A model generated the notes under the pieces. The model was not told the origin of the DNA. It searched no databases and saw only the letters and a program-made list of their open reading frames with translations. DNA of 64,000 bases from an uncultured Bacteroidota bacterium (GTDB lineage: Bacteria; Bacteroidota; Bacteroidia; AKYH767-A; 2013-40CM-41-45), in assembly GCA_937871435.1 (NCBI GenBank), contig CALMQM010000058.1, positions 1-64,000 of the forward strand, read 5' to 3'. Positions 8,516 to 17,812 of the stretch are shown piece by piece (within the stretch, counting starts at the first letter, position 1; the number at the start of each line of letters is the position of its first letter). The position numbers and the translations under genes were made by a program.

Positions 8516-10690
8516 ATGCGGCGTATCATTCTTTTACTTTTTCTAATACCGGGATTTATTAATACTGTGTTTGGCACAAATCCAGACTGGGAATCCTATT
8601 CGGCGGAACAGATTATTTCAACCAGTGTGCATGGATCCACACTGTGGATATTAACCAGTGATAAGGTTATCAAATACAACTTGTCAACCGGATCAAAAAA
8701 TTATTTTGATAAAAACAATACCGGAATTTATTTTGGTTGTTACGGTCAAATTTATGCAGACAGATCGGGCAGAGTGTGGACAAGTGTTTGTTCTCAGTTG
8801 AATCCGGTGACAGGACAAAGCTTTGTTCTTGCCATGTATGATGGATTTACCTGGACTGCATACAGCGCTTCTGATTTAGGTTCCGGATTCAACGGTGGTA
8901 TTGGAAATTTCACAGAAGATGATCCTGGAAGAATTCATTTTTCTACAAGAACCGGATTTTGCAGCTATTGGAACGGAACATTTCAATGCATTGAAATCCC
9001 GCCTTTGAACCTTAATCCACCGCAAGTCCGCAGCATGACGCTTGATTCAGTCGGTCGAGTATGGCTCGCAACGAATTCCGGTTACTTTCATTATGACGGC
9101 TCACAGTTTTATGATTTTGCATTGCCTGGAAAATCAACCTACTCCTCTCTTTCCGGAAATCTGGGAGGTGTAAATACATTAGCATTTGATCAGAATGGTA
9201 CTTTATGGCTCGGTTCTACAGATCAGTCGGACGCGTGCAATGGATTGTATAAACTCGAGAATGGTATATTCACAAAATTCGATTCAACCAATTCTGTGTT
9301 GGCAAACTGGTCTGTGAATCAGATTCGCATCGACAGGAACAATGTAAAATGGATACTCAATAATTCAAGAGTGTATTGGCAAGACAACGGCTCCTTTGCA
9401 AACTTTCCTGCATTGGATTCATTGAGCAGAATATTCAATATTGATATTGACGATTACGATTCAAAATGGTTTTGCAATTTCAGTTCGAAATTTTTGTCTT
9501 TCGACAATCATCTTTTTAAACATTTTGATATCAGAAGCAATACTCTCGAAAGCTACATAAACAGTGTGGCACCTGATACATCAACCGGAATGTATATAGG
9601 AGGTTCGATTTATGGAGCCATCCCATTTTTCGACGGCGTTCATTGGGATACCCTTCGCCTGCCCAATCATTCCAGGTCATCAACTTCAGTGGCAATGGAT
9701 AAAAACAATGTGTTGTGGGCTGTTTGCGAAGGCAAGGATGTGCACCGTTACGATGGGAATACACTTACAACCTTTGATAGTTCGAATGCTTCATTGGGAA
9801 ATTTTGACTTTTACAGAATTTACATTGACGAGGGAAACAGACCGTGGCTTCATTCAAATTATGATGGCATCCTGTATACTTTCACCGGAATCAACTGGCA
9901 GCGTTTCGATCTGGAAAATTTCCTGATGGATCCGAACATCACGATCAGTGGGATGGGTTTTAGCCCGGGTCGTATCACGTGGGTCAGTGTTTACCAGAAA
10001 GGATTGGTCCGTATTGACAGCACAGGCGGAATGTTCGTCTACCAATTACCTGATCTTTTGTATCCGAATGGAACAGCATACAGGATGACCTACTCACCGG
10101 TTTATGGTTTTATGCTATTGCTTGTGAACGGACAATATCATGCGCTAAAAACTTTTGACGGAATTACTGTCACACAACTGGATGACATCACTTCCATCAT
10201 GAACAATTGGTCCGGAACAAATATCAATGCATTCTCTTTTACAGTAGTTGATTCAACGATTTGGCTCGAGGCAAGCGAAGGTATTTTCAGATGGGACGGT
10301 ATTTCTCTTACACAATTCACCCAATACAATTCCGGTTTTTGCGGATATCCGGGGAATGCATTTGAAAGCAATTCGCACGGAGATATTATTTGTGGCGGTA
10401 ATTTCCTGAATATATATCGCGACCAACTTTTGACCGGAACTTCAACAATTCTTCCTGAAAATTTCTCTCTTCAGGTTTATCCTAATCCTTCACATTCCAA
10501 TCTCACTGTAAAATCTGATGAACAGATCCTTGAGTGGAAAATTTATAATGTCGATGGAAAAACAATTTCATCTTCCTATAGCGCTGACAAGCAAATAGAC
10601 ATTCCAGTGGATCATTTAAATCCGGGAATTTATTTTATCCTTATAAAAACATCAAAGACTACTTCCGTTTCCCGATTTATCAGGGAATAA
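8516..10690 (+). CDS. Secreted beta-propeller protein (two-component-regulator-propeller type) with T9SS sorting domain
   Basis: 724 residues. Signal peptide at 1-20 (MRRIILLLFLIPGFINTVFG). The body has many ~40-residue repeats with the Reg_prop-like pattern of a W(L/V)...G.Y...G..F/W core, for example GRVWLATNSGYFHYDGSQFY, GTLWLGSTD and NNVLWAVCEGKDVHRYDGN. These are the repeats of the extracytoplasmic propellers of hybrid two-component systems, but here no kinase part follows. Instead the last ~80 residues form a T9SS type A sorting domain (YPNPSHSNLTVKS ... IYNVDGKTISS ... LNPGIYFILIKTS). It is therefore a free secreted or surface propeller of unknown ligand. A strong terminator follows immediately. 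Confidence 0.87.
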   Translation: MRRIILLLFLIPGFINTVFGTNPDWESYSAEQIISTSVHGSTLWILTSDKVIKYNLSTGSKNYFDKNNTGIYFGCYGQIYADRSGRVWTSVCSQLNPVTGQSFVLAMYDGFTWTAYSASDLGSGFNGGIGNFTEDDPGRIHFSTRTGFCSYWNGTFQCIEIPPLNLNPPQVRSMTLDSVGRVWLATNSGYFHYDGSQFYDFALPGKSTYSSLSGNLGGVNTLAFDQNGTLWLGSTDQSDACNGLYKLENGIFTKFDSTNSVLANWSVNQIRIDRNNVKWILNNSRVYWQDNGSFANFPALDSLSRIFNIDIDDYDSKWFCNFSSKFLSFDNHLFKHFDIRSNTLESYINSVAPDTSTGMYIGGSIYGAIPFFDGVHWDTLRLPNHSRSSTSVAMDKNNVLWAVCEGKDVHRYDGNTLTTFDSSNASLGNFDFYRIYIDEGNRPWLHSNYDGILYTFTGINWQRFDLENFLMDPNITISGMGFSPGRITWVSVYQKGLVRIDSTGGMFVYQLPDLLYPNGTAYRMTYSPVYGFMLLLVNGQYHALKTFDGITVTQLDDITSIMNNWSGTNINAFSFTVVDSTIWLEASEGIFRWDGISLTQFTQYNSGFCGYPGNAFESNSHGDIICGGNFLNIYRDQLLTGTSTILPENFSLQVYPNPSHSNLTVKSDEQILEWKIYNVDGKTISSSYSADKQIDIPVDHLNPGIYFILIKTSKTTSVSRFIRE

Positions 10691-10735
10691 AAAAAAAACG
10701 GGGCATACGATAATTCATATGCCCCGTTTCAATTT
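10691..10735. terminator. Bidirectional rho-independent terminator
   Basis: A perfect 10-bp stem, ACGGGGCATA (10698-10707) and TATGCCCCGT (10718-10727), with a 10-nt loop. It is flanked by an A-run on the left and TTTCAATTT on the right. It sits between the convergent propeller gene and the glucan synthase/phosphorylase gene and can serve both. Confidence 0.88.
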
Positions 10736-10747
10736 GACAGACAAAGC

Positions 10748-13700
10748 CTACACCCACTTTACCAGGTTAAACTCCATTTTATTCGGTAGTAAATGATGTT
10801 TCGGGAAAATTCTGAAACCATATTCAAACACGCCAGACTGCGTGACAGGGAATGTAGTTTCATAGGTGGCTCTTCTTCGTGCGGTATGACCAAGACTGAG
10901 TTCCTTTTTGAAAACAATTTCACGATGTTCATCTTTTCCGCTCTTCTGGATGAATAAAACCTCAACACCGATGTCTTCCGGTTTGAGATATCCAAGACTG
11001 AGAACAATTTCAGCATGGAATTCTTCTCCCAACGGAAGAGGTTTCTGAGCGGAATCGTGAATTATAGTATCGATTATTTTCACCAATCCCCAGTTCGCGA
11101 TCACATGTCGTTTCCATTCTGAAAGTTCCCTGACTTCTTTGAAGTTCTCACGTGAGATTTTTTTACTTCTCTCGAAGAGCGGCACATAGTATTTATTGAT
11201 GTACTCATCAATCATTCTGTGTGTGGTGAAACGAGGAACAATTTCCGCGAATGAATGACGGATCATATCCACCCATTGTGACGGAACGCCATCTTTATTT
11301 CTTTCATAGTACAGCGGAATCACTTCTTTTTCGAGGAGATGATAAATCATTTCGCTGTCCAGTTCATCCTGAAAATCTTTTCTATCGAAAGTATTTTCTT
11401 CCGGCAAGGCCCAACCGGCTCCGGGCAGATATCCTTCTGCCCACCAACCATCGAGTACACTAAGGTTTAGAACACCATTCAAAGACGCTTTCATACCACT
11501 GGTTCCGGAAGCTTCCATTCCACGATCCGGATTGTTCAGCCATACATCGACACCCTGCACAAGGTATTTCGCAACTTCCATATCGTAATTTTCAAGGAAG
11601 ATAATGCGGCCGGTAAATTCAGGCAATTCCGAGATCTCAACAATTTTCTTGATCAGGTCCTGCCCTGCTTTGTCGTTCGGGTGAGCTTTCCCTGCAAAGA
11701 GAAACTGCACCGGGCGCGCCTGATTTCGGAGAATCTCTTTGAGCCTATCGATATTCTGTAACAACAGATGTGCGCGTTTGTATGTCGCGAACCTTCTTGC
11801 AAAACCTATCACTAATACATCTTCACGCAGTGAGTCACTTACTTCAATGATCTCCTTCGGATTTTCATGGCGACGGGTCATGTCGGAACGAATTTTATCG
11901 TGCATAACTTTCACGAGCTCACGTTTCAATTCCTGGCGGATTGTCCAGATACTTTGCTCCGGCATTTTCAGAATTGCCTGCTTCATCTGATCATCCATCT
12001 TGCGGAAAGGAGTATTGCCACCAAACATTTCCTGGAACAGCATCTGCCATTGACGAGCAGTCCAGGTTTGGTAATGTACGCCGTTGGTCACATAACTCAC
12101 ATGCAATTCATTCGGCATGAAGCCCGGCCAGAGATGCTGGAACATTTCCTGGGACACTCTTCCATGAATCTCGCTTACACCATTTACTTCTTGTGACATA
12201 TGTGCAGCAAGATGACTCATTGAATACTTTTCGTGCGTATCATTTTCATCCACACGTCCCAGCCCAACAAATTTTTCCCACTGAATATTGAACAAGGTTG
12301 GATATTCACTCAGATAAGCACGAATCATTTCTTCCGTGAACACATCGTGTCCGGCAGGAACAGGAGTATGTGTAGTGAAGAGTGTGGAAGCGCGGACGAT
12401 ATCAAGTGCTTCATCGTAAGTAATATTTTCCGAAAGAATCAGATCACGAATCCGTTCAAGACCGACGAATGCAGCGTGTCCTTCATTGCAGTGGTACACG
12501 TTAGCTTTGATATTGAGTAATTTCAATAAACGATCACCGCCGATACCCAACAACATTTCCTGTTTCAATCTGTTTTCGTGATCACCACCATACAATTGGT
12601 ATGTGATGAAACGATCATCCTGATTATTCTCTTCGATATCTGTATCGAGTAAATACAGTGGCACACGGCCGACATTTATTTTCCAGATCTTCGCGTACAC
12701 ACGTCGGCCCGGCAAAGCAAGACTAATCTTCATCCAGTTGCCTTCTTCATCCCGAACAGGAAGAATCGGCAGGAATGAAAACTTTTGTGACTTGTATTCG
12801 CTCAGCTGTTCACCGTGTTTCGAAAGAGTTTGCTTGAAATAACCATAACGGTAGAGCAATCCTACACCCACCATATCCACACCGGTGTCGCTTGCTTCTT
12901 TCAGGTAATCACCTGCGAGGATACCAAGACCGCCAGAATACAGACGAACAATGTGATTCAGTCCGTATTCCATACAGAAGTAAGCAACCTTCGGCCAGTT
13001 TTCATTGCGTGGTTGCTCCATGTAACTGCGGAACTTCGCATATACAGACTGAAGCTTATCCAGGAATTCGGTATTCTTTTCGAGACGTTTTAATTTTACG
13101 TAAGGGAGTACATCCAGCATCGCTACCGGATTTTTTTTGTAACGTTCCCACAACTCCGGGTCAATCATTTCGAAAAGTTCAGCTGCTTCCACATTCCAAC
13201 TCCACCACAAATTGCGGGAAAGTTCGTGGAGTGGTTCAAGTGCTTTAGGAAATTCAGATTGAATATATATTCTTCTCCATTTCGGCTGGTTGCTCTTCGG
13301 GTAATTGATGATGCCTTTGTCAAGAGGAGAAACCTCATGTTTATTCCTGTAAAGATATTCTCTGCTTTCACTTTTCTGCAGAGCGATATCGTATGCTTTT
13401 TTATAATAATCGATCAGGTTGTACCACTGAACGGTTTTAGAAAGCTGGAAAGCGGAATCTCTGGCGAGAGAAACTTCATCCTTGTTCTTGTTCGAATAAT
13501 CAAAAACAATTTTGGCAATCTTGGCAGAAGACTCCTCTTCGTCGTGGTCGCTTCTGTCAACAACAAAAATTCCAGTGTTGACATTTCCGAGATTCGTGCG
13601 CATCCATTTTCCGAAACCGGCCAATTGCGTGGTGATAGTGGGAACATGGAATGCCAGGCTCTCGAGTGGTGTGTAGCCCCAGGGTTCATAGTACGAAGGG

Positions 13701-14998
13701 AATGCCGACAAATCGAATCCGATGATCAGATCGTAGTAATGTAAATCAAAAATGCCATCATCGCCATTGAGATATGTAGGCACGAAAATCACTTTTACTT
13801 TATCTCCCGCGGCGTTAGTAAGATTATTACTTTTCAAACGGTTCATGACCGGATCTGAATCGGTATCATAGAGGTAATGAGTGAGGTTTTCCGGTTGAGT
13901 CGGAACTGCGCCGGAATGCATTCGCTCCGCAAGATCTCTTTTTGGTCCTGTATGATGCGCAGGCACCATGATAAACGCGACAACAGTTCTGTTTAGCTTC
14001 GGGTTTGCATTTAATTTTCCCATGGCATCAATGAATACATCGATGCCTTTGTTACGGAATTCGTATCGACCACTTTTGGCGAGGAACATTGTGTCATCAG
14101 GAAGGTCGGCGCCGGTCACAGCTTTCGCTACAGCAAAAAGTTTTCTTCTCGCGATCAATCGCTTCTCATCGAAATCAATCGCATCAGGGACCATTTTCAC
14201 TTCGAAACCATTGGGAGTGATAATATCCGGAGCTTCATCCAAAAATTGCACGCATTCTTTCGCTGTTATTTCACTCACGGTAGTAAAACAATCGGCGAAA
14301 TGCGCCGCCTTTTTTTCAAGGGATTGTTTTGCCAGTACATTGAAATCTTTCGCGACCTGATCGCCGTTGTATTCCTGCAGCTTATCATACAAAGGCCAAC
14401 CGTTTCCCGCGATGGAACGACCAACAACTGTGGCGTGCGTAGTGAGTACGGTTCCGATTTGCGGAACTCTTTCGTGCAGATACAAAACTCCGGTACCAGT
14501 CATCCATTCATGAAACTGCGCGATAATTTTATCTTTGAAAGAAAGATGGAATTTGTAAAAGCTCTCAATCACTTTCCCGGTTGCATAACCAAACATTGCA
14601 GGTTCGATGTAATCCCATTGTCCGGTGAGAGAATCAAGTTTAAATTCAGACCACAGGCCCGCGAAGATTTCATCCCGATTGTGAAAGAAAGGAGTAAAAT
14701 CAACAAGAAAAGCGATCGCTTCATTGGCTTGTTTCCATCTTCCGATTTTTACCCGAAGTCCTTCAGATGCTGCTCTTTCTTTCCATGCAGAAAAGAGTGA
14801 TTGATCTTCGATAAATTCCGGATGCTCTCCGGTTCCATTCCATACATCAGGGCCAATCGTAATGTAATGTTCACCCCATTCCTGCACGACAGTATCTGAC
14901 TTGCTGGTGATGACAGTGTGAATGCCGCCTACTTTGTTACAAACTTCCCAGCTTACTTCAAAGATGTAATCCGGTCGGCTAGTGTGTTTTTCTTGCAT
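10748..14998 (-). CDS. Fused glycogen synthase (GT3) and alpha-glucan phosphorylase (GT35)
   Basis: 1416 residues with two enzymes in one chain. Residues ~10-560 resemble eukaryotic-type GT3 glycogen synthase: FEVSWEVCNKVGGIHTVITS at the start, FHEWMTGTGVLYLHE, and PSYYEPWGYTPLESLAFHVP near the end of the domain. GT3 transfers glucose from a nucleotide sugar onto alpha-1,4-glucan. Residues ~585-1310 are a phosphorylase of the short bacterial/archaeal type. They open with a DUF3417 segment (HELSRNLWWSWNVEAAELFE), then SGGLGILAGDYLKEASDTG and the pyridoxal-phosphate signature EASGTSGMKASLNGVLNLS, whose lysine should bind the cofactor. Phosphorolysis releases glucose-1-phosphate. A ~90-residue beta-rich tail ends the protein. 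It is the last gene of a four-gene glucan cluster, 44 bp downstream of the GH57 gene. A fusion joining synthesis and breakdown is unusual, but similar long annotated phosphorylases exist in Bacteroidota. Confidence 0.92.
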   Translation of the reverse strand: MQEKHTSRPDYIFEVSWEVCNKVGGIHTVITSKSDTVVQEWGEHYITIGPDVWNGTGEHPEFIEDQSLFSAWKERAASEGLRVKIGRWKQANEAIAFLVDFTPFFHNRDEIFAGLWSEFKLDSLTGQWDYIEPAMFGYATGKVIESFYKFHLSFKDKIIAQFHEWMTGTGVLYLHERVPQIGTVLTTHATVVGRSIAGNGWPLYDKLQEYNGDQVAKDFNVLAKQSLEKKAAHFADCFTTVSEITAKECVQFLDEAPDIITPNGFEVKMVPDAIDFDEKRLIARRKLFAVAKAVTGADLPDDTMFLAKSGRYEFRNKGIDVFIDAMGKLNANPKLNRTVVAFIMVPAHHTGPKRDLAERMHSGAVPTQPENLTHYLYDTDSDPVMNRLKSNNLTNAAGDKVKVIFVPTYLNGDDGIFDLHYYDLIIGFDLSAFPSYYEPWGYTPLESLAFHVPTITTQLAGFGKWMRTNLGNVNTGIFVVDRSDHDEEESSAKIAKIVFDYSNKNKDEVSLARDSAFQLSKTVQWYNLIDYYKKAYDIALQKSESREYLYRNKHEVSPLDKGIINYPKSNQPKWRRIYIQSEFPKALEPLHELSRNLWWSWNVEAAELFEMIDPELWERYKKNPVAMLDVLPYVKLKRLEKNTEFLDKLQSVYAKFRSYMEQPRNENWPKVAYFCMEYGLNHIVRLYSGGLGILAGDYLKEASDTGVDMVGVGLLYRYGYFKQTLSKHGEQLSEYKSQKFSFLPILPVRDEEGNWMKISLALPGRRVYAKIWKINVGRVPLYLLDTDIEENNQDDRFITYQLYGGDHENRLKQEMLLGIGGDRLLKLLNIKANVYHCNEGHAAFVGLERIRDLILSENITYDEALDIVRASTLFTTHTPVPAGHDVFTEEMIRAYLSEYPTLFNIQWEKFVGLGRVDENDTHEKYSMSHLAAHMSQEVNGVSEIHGRVSQEMFQHLWPGFMPNELHVSYVTNGVHYQTWTARQWQMLFQEMFGGNTPFRKMDDQMKQAILKMPEQSIWTIRQELKRELVKVMHDKIRSDMTRRHENPKEIIEVSDSLREDVLVIGFARRFATYKRAHLLLQNIDRLKEILRNQARPVQFLFAGKAHPNDKAGQDLIKKIVEISELPEFTGRIIFLENYDMEVAKYLVQGVDVWLNNPDRGMEASGTSGMKASLNGVLNLSVLDGWWAEGYLPGAGWALPEENTFDRKDFQDELDSEMIYHLLEKEVIPLYYERNKDGVPSQWVDMIRHSFAEIVPRFTTHRMIDEYINKYYVPLFERSKKISRENFKEVRELSEWKRHVIANWGLVKIIDTIIHDSAQKPLPLGEEFHAEIVLSLGYLKPEDIGVEVLFIQKSGKDEHREIVFKKELSLGHTARRRATYETTFPVTQSGVFEYGFRIFPKHHLLPNKMEFNLVKWV

Positions 14999-15042
14999 AG
15001 TATTGTTCTTGAATTCGTAGTATTTCTATAGAAGAGATTGAT

Positions 15043-16344
15043 TTACTTTTTCCTGACAACGGGTTCTGCTCCGTTAATTGTTTTTGATTTCACCGTTTTT
15101 ACACTTTTCTTTTTCACTACCGCTTTCTTCGGTTGCACCTTTATTTCAAGAGGTAAACTGACGGTTTTCTCAAGTCGCAGTGTGAAATCACTGAGTACAT
15201 TCATATAGTTAATGAATGCTTCGTAAGGTGTATCGTAAGGATTGAAATACTTATGGACATCTCCGTCAGAGAAGAATTTCGTACACATGTAATAGAAATG
15301 GTCGCTTGTCTGGAGGTATTCCCAGTCTTTCAATAAATTTTTATCTCCGGTATTTCTGATCAGTGTCTCCAGGCGGTACAGACTGTCAAAAGCATCATCC
15401 TGCAAATCATTTCCCAACCAGGCAGTAAGGTCACGTTCTTCATCAGCCCATGAGATAGGAAATGGAACATGAATAGGTCCAACAGGATTAAAACTATCCA
15501 CTGCTTCAGAAGGCGTCAGGAATTTGTAGGTGGAATTGGAGAACAGAGCCTTCGGCAAATGACGCATGAAATCAAAGATTCCTGTTTCAGCCCATTGATG
15601 TTCACCGAAGGTTTCATAATCCATGAAGAGATTGACGATTTCTTCTTCCGGTGGAAGTTGATTGAGCCAGCCGACAAATTTTTCGGATGTAAGCGGCCAA
15701 TCCGGCCAGTCGCGATTGGAAAAACGAAAAGCGATATCGTCGCTAAGGCGATAATTTTTCAGCAGTAATTTTAATTTGGGCCGGCGGGCACTGCAATACA
15801 GATAATTCGGGCTCTTCCAACCGAGGATTTGCTTTGCTCCTTCTGTCAGCTGCGCTTTGAATCCCATCTCCTCCACCATCTCGCTGATATCATCAGAATA
15901 AATCAACTCTGTATTTCTGAAAACGGTCGGATCCTGACCGAAATGTTCTCTTATTTTTTCCCGATGCAATCCAACCTGATTTACAAACTCGTCTTTGCTT
16001 CTCAGGGAACACAATGAATGGGCGTATGTTTCACCAAGAAATTCAACACAACCAGTTGCCGCGAGTTTTTGAAAGCTCTCGAGTGTTTGAGGAGAATATT
16101 TTTCCATTTGCACCAATGCGGTACCTGTAACGGAAAAAGATACTTTGAATTGTTGACCGTATTCGCGGATAAGGTCCAACAACATTTGATTGGTTGGTAA
16201 ATATCCTTTTGCCGCTACTTTCTGCATGATCGTTCTGTTGGCATGATCATCATAATACTGATGATTCTTGCCGATTTCAAAAAAACGGTATCTTCTGAGC
16301 CTTACCGGCTGATGAACCTGAAAATAAAAACAAATTGAACGCAT
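15043..16344 (-). CDS. GH57 family alpha-amylase-like glycoside hydrolase
   Basis: 433 residues, cytoplasmic (no signal peptide). The conserved GH57 regions are visible: YFQVHQPVRL with His11-Gln-Pro; EFLGETYAHS; VFRNTELIYSDD, whose Glu146 matches the catalytic nucleophile; and LFMDYETFGEHQW, whose Asp242 matches the acid/base. GH57 enzymes act on alpha-glucans as amylases, 4-alpha-glucanotransferases or branching enzymes. The clustering suggests trimming or remodelling of intracellular glycogen. Which of these reactions it performs cannot be told from sequence alone. The C-terminal ~25 residues are Lys-rich and low-complexity (KKAVVKKKSVKTVKSK). Confidence 0.92.
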   Translation of the reverse strand: MRSICFYFQVHQPVRLRRYRFFEIGKNHQYYDDHANRTIMQKVAAKGYLPTNQMLLDLIREYGQQFKVSFSVTGTALVQMEKYSPQTLESFQKLAATGCVEFLGETYAHSLCSLRSKDEFVNQVGLHREKIREHFGQDPTVFRNTELIYSDDISEMVEEMGFKAQLTEGAKQILGWKSPNYLYCSARRPKLKLLLKNYRLSDDIAFRFSNRDWPDWPLTSEKFVGWLNQLPPEEEIVNLFMDYETFGEHQWAETGIFDFMRHLPKALFSNSTYKFLTPSEAVDSFNPVGPIHVPFPISWADEERDLTAWLGNDLQDDAFDSLYRLETLIRNTGDKNLLKDWEYLQTSDHFYYMCTKFFSDGDVHKYFNPYDTPYEAFINYMNVLSDFTLRLEKTVSLPLEIKVQPKKAVVKKKSVKTVKSKTINGAEPVVRKK

Positions 16345-16426
16345 GATGCTGGGATAATCGGGTAATCAATCACTCAAATCGTATTCAAGGCCGGGGAAAA
16401 TTCCGGTACAAACACACCATTGTATT

Positions 16427-17734
16427 TTAACTCTGAAATGCTATTGAATTTTTACGTTGGACTACTTCTTCGTATACATTCTTCACTTTCCATGCTGCGT
16501 CATCCCATTTCAGATTTTCTACTTCATCTTTTCCATGATGAATGAACATTTTGGATATACCCTGATAATGGAGCAGTCCGTAGATTTTATCCGCTATATC
16601 ATCGACATCCCAAAAATCTACAGTTAATGCATGACGAAGAATTTCCGCCACACCGGATTGTTTTGAAATGATTACCGGTACATTGGAACGAATTGCTTCC
16701 AAAGGAGAAATTCCGAAAGGTTCGGAAACAGATGGCATCACGTACACATCGCTCAAACCAAACACATGATCCACTTCCCGGGCGTTGAGGAAACCGGAAA
16801 AATGAAAACGTGACCCGATTCGAAGTTGCGCAACTCTTCGGATGATTTTAGGAAGCATATCTCCCGTGCCAGCCATAACGAAACGTACATTTTTATCTTT
16901 CTTCAATACTTTGTATGCTGCTTCCACAAAGTAATCCGGTCCTTTCTGAAATGTAACCCGACCAAGAAAGGTCACCAGTTTTTCCGGAAAATACCTTTCA
17001 GGTCTTTTGTGCTGTTGTGTCATTGGCATCACCGCATTGTGAACAACCTTTACTTTATCCGGATGAATTCCATAACGGGTGATAATGATGTTTCGCGTGA
17101 GTCGGCTTACGGCAATAATTTTATCTGCCGCCTGCATGCCCTGGCGTTCCATATCATAAATATCCTGATTCACGTGTTCACCTGATCGATCGAATTCAGT
17201 AGCATGAACGTGTGCGATAAAAGGTTTTCCGCTAACTTCCCGGGCTGCGATCGCTGCAGGATAAGTGAGCCAGTCGTGGGCATGAATAACATCAAATTCA
17301 TTCGAAGCGGCGATCTTCGCAGCAACAACTGCATAACGTGCTACTTCTTTGAATAAATCATGTCCATATTTTCCACTGAACTGAAATTTCGTTTTAAAGA
17401 CGGAATTCTCAATGTCTGTTTTTTCGAGACTCGCAAACGTGCTGGCTCTCCTGAATTCTTCCGGTGACATGTAAGGTACAAGGATGGAATGCACGCCTAT
17501 GACAGTAAGTTTGCGCCACACTTCGTGGTACTTCACTTCATTCACATCCAGCAACACATCACTTGCATCAATCAGGCGGATACTTTCACCATCTTCATCA
17601 CCATACATTCTGGGAACGACAAAAAGCACTTCTACGCCGTTGTAGAGCAGTCCTTTCGACAACCCATAACATGCAGTGCCTAATCCCCCGGAAATATGTG
17701 GTGGAAACTCCCACCCAAACATTAACACCTTCAT
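16427..17734 (-). CDS. GT4-type glycosyltransferase of the glucan cluster
   Basis: 435 residues with a GT-B fold. The N-terminal half starts MKVLMFGWEFPPHISGGLGT, where the GGLG loop binds nucleotide sugar as in glycogen/starch synthases, and contains DVIHAHDWLTYPAAIAA. The C-terminal half has FLGRVTFQKGPDYFVEAA and the E-x7-E motif SEPFGISPLEAIRSNVP, the GT4 donor-binding signature. No signal peptide or membrane segment. Position between the debranching enzyme (79 bp upstream) and the GH57 gene (82 bp downstream) suggests that it makes or extends alpha-glucan. An ordinary GT4 role in another glycan cannot be excluded. Confidence 0.9.
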   Translation of the reverse strand: MKVLMFGWEFPPHISGGLGTACYGLSKGLLYNGVEVLFVVPRMYGDEDGESIRLIDASDVLLDVNEVKYHEVWRKLTVIGVHSILVPYMSPEEFRRASTFASLEKTDIENSVFKTKFQFSGKYGHDLFKEVARYAVVAAKIAASNEFDVIHAHDWLTYPAAIAAREVSGKPFIAHVHATEFDRSGEHVNQDIYDMERQGMQAADKIIAVSRLTRNIIITRYGIHPDKVKVVHNAVMPMTQQHKRPERYFPEKLVTFLGRVTFQKGPDYFVEAAYKVLKKDKNVRFVMAGTGDMLPKIIRRVAQLRIGSRFHFSGFLNAREVDHVFGLSDVYVMPSVSEPFGISPLEAIRSNVPVIISKQSGVAEILRHALTVDFWDVDDIADKIYGLLHYQGISKMFIHHGKDEVENLKWDDAAWKVKNVYEEVVQRKNSIAFQS

Positions 17735-17812
17735 CCGTTCCTAAGATATCTGAATAAACTAAAATGCAAAGTTCTAATTATTTTGCCGACCTGATGTCCG
17801 GATCGGAACAAA

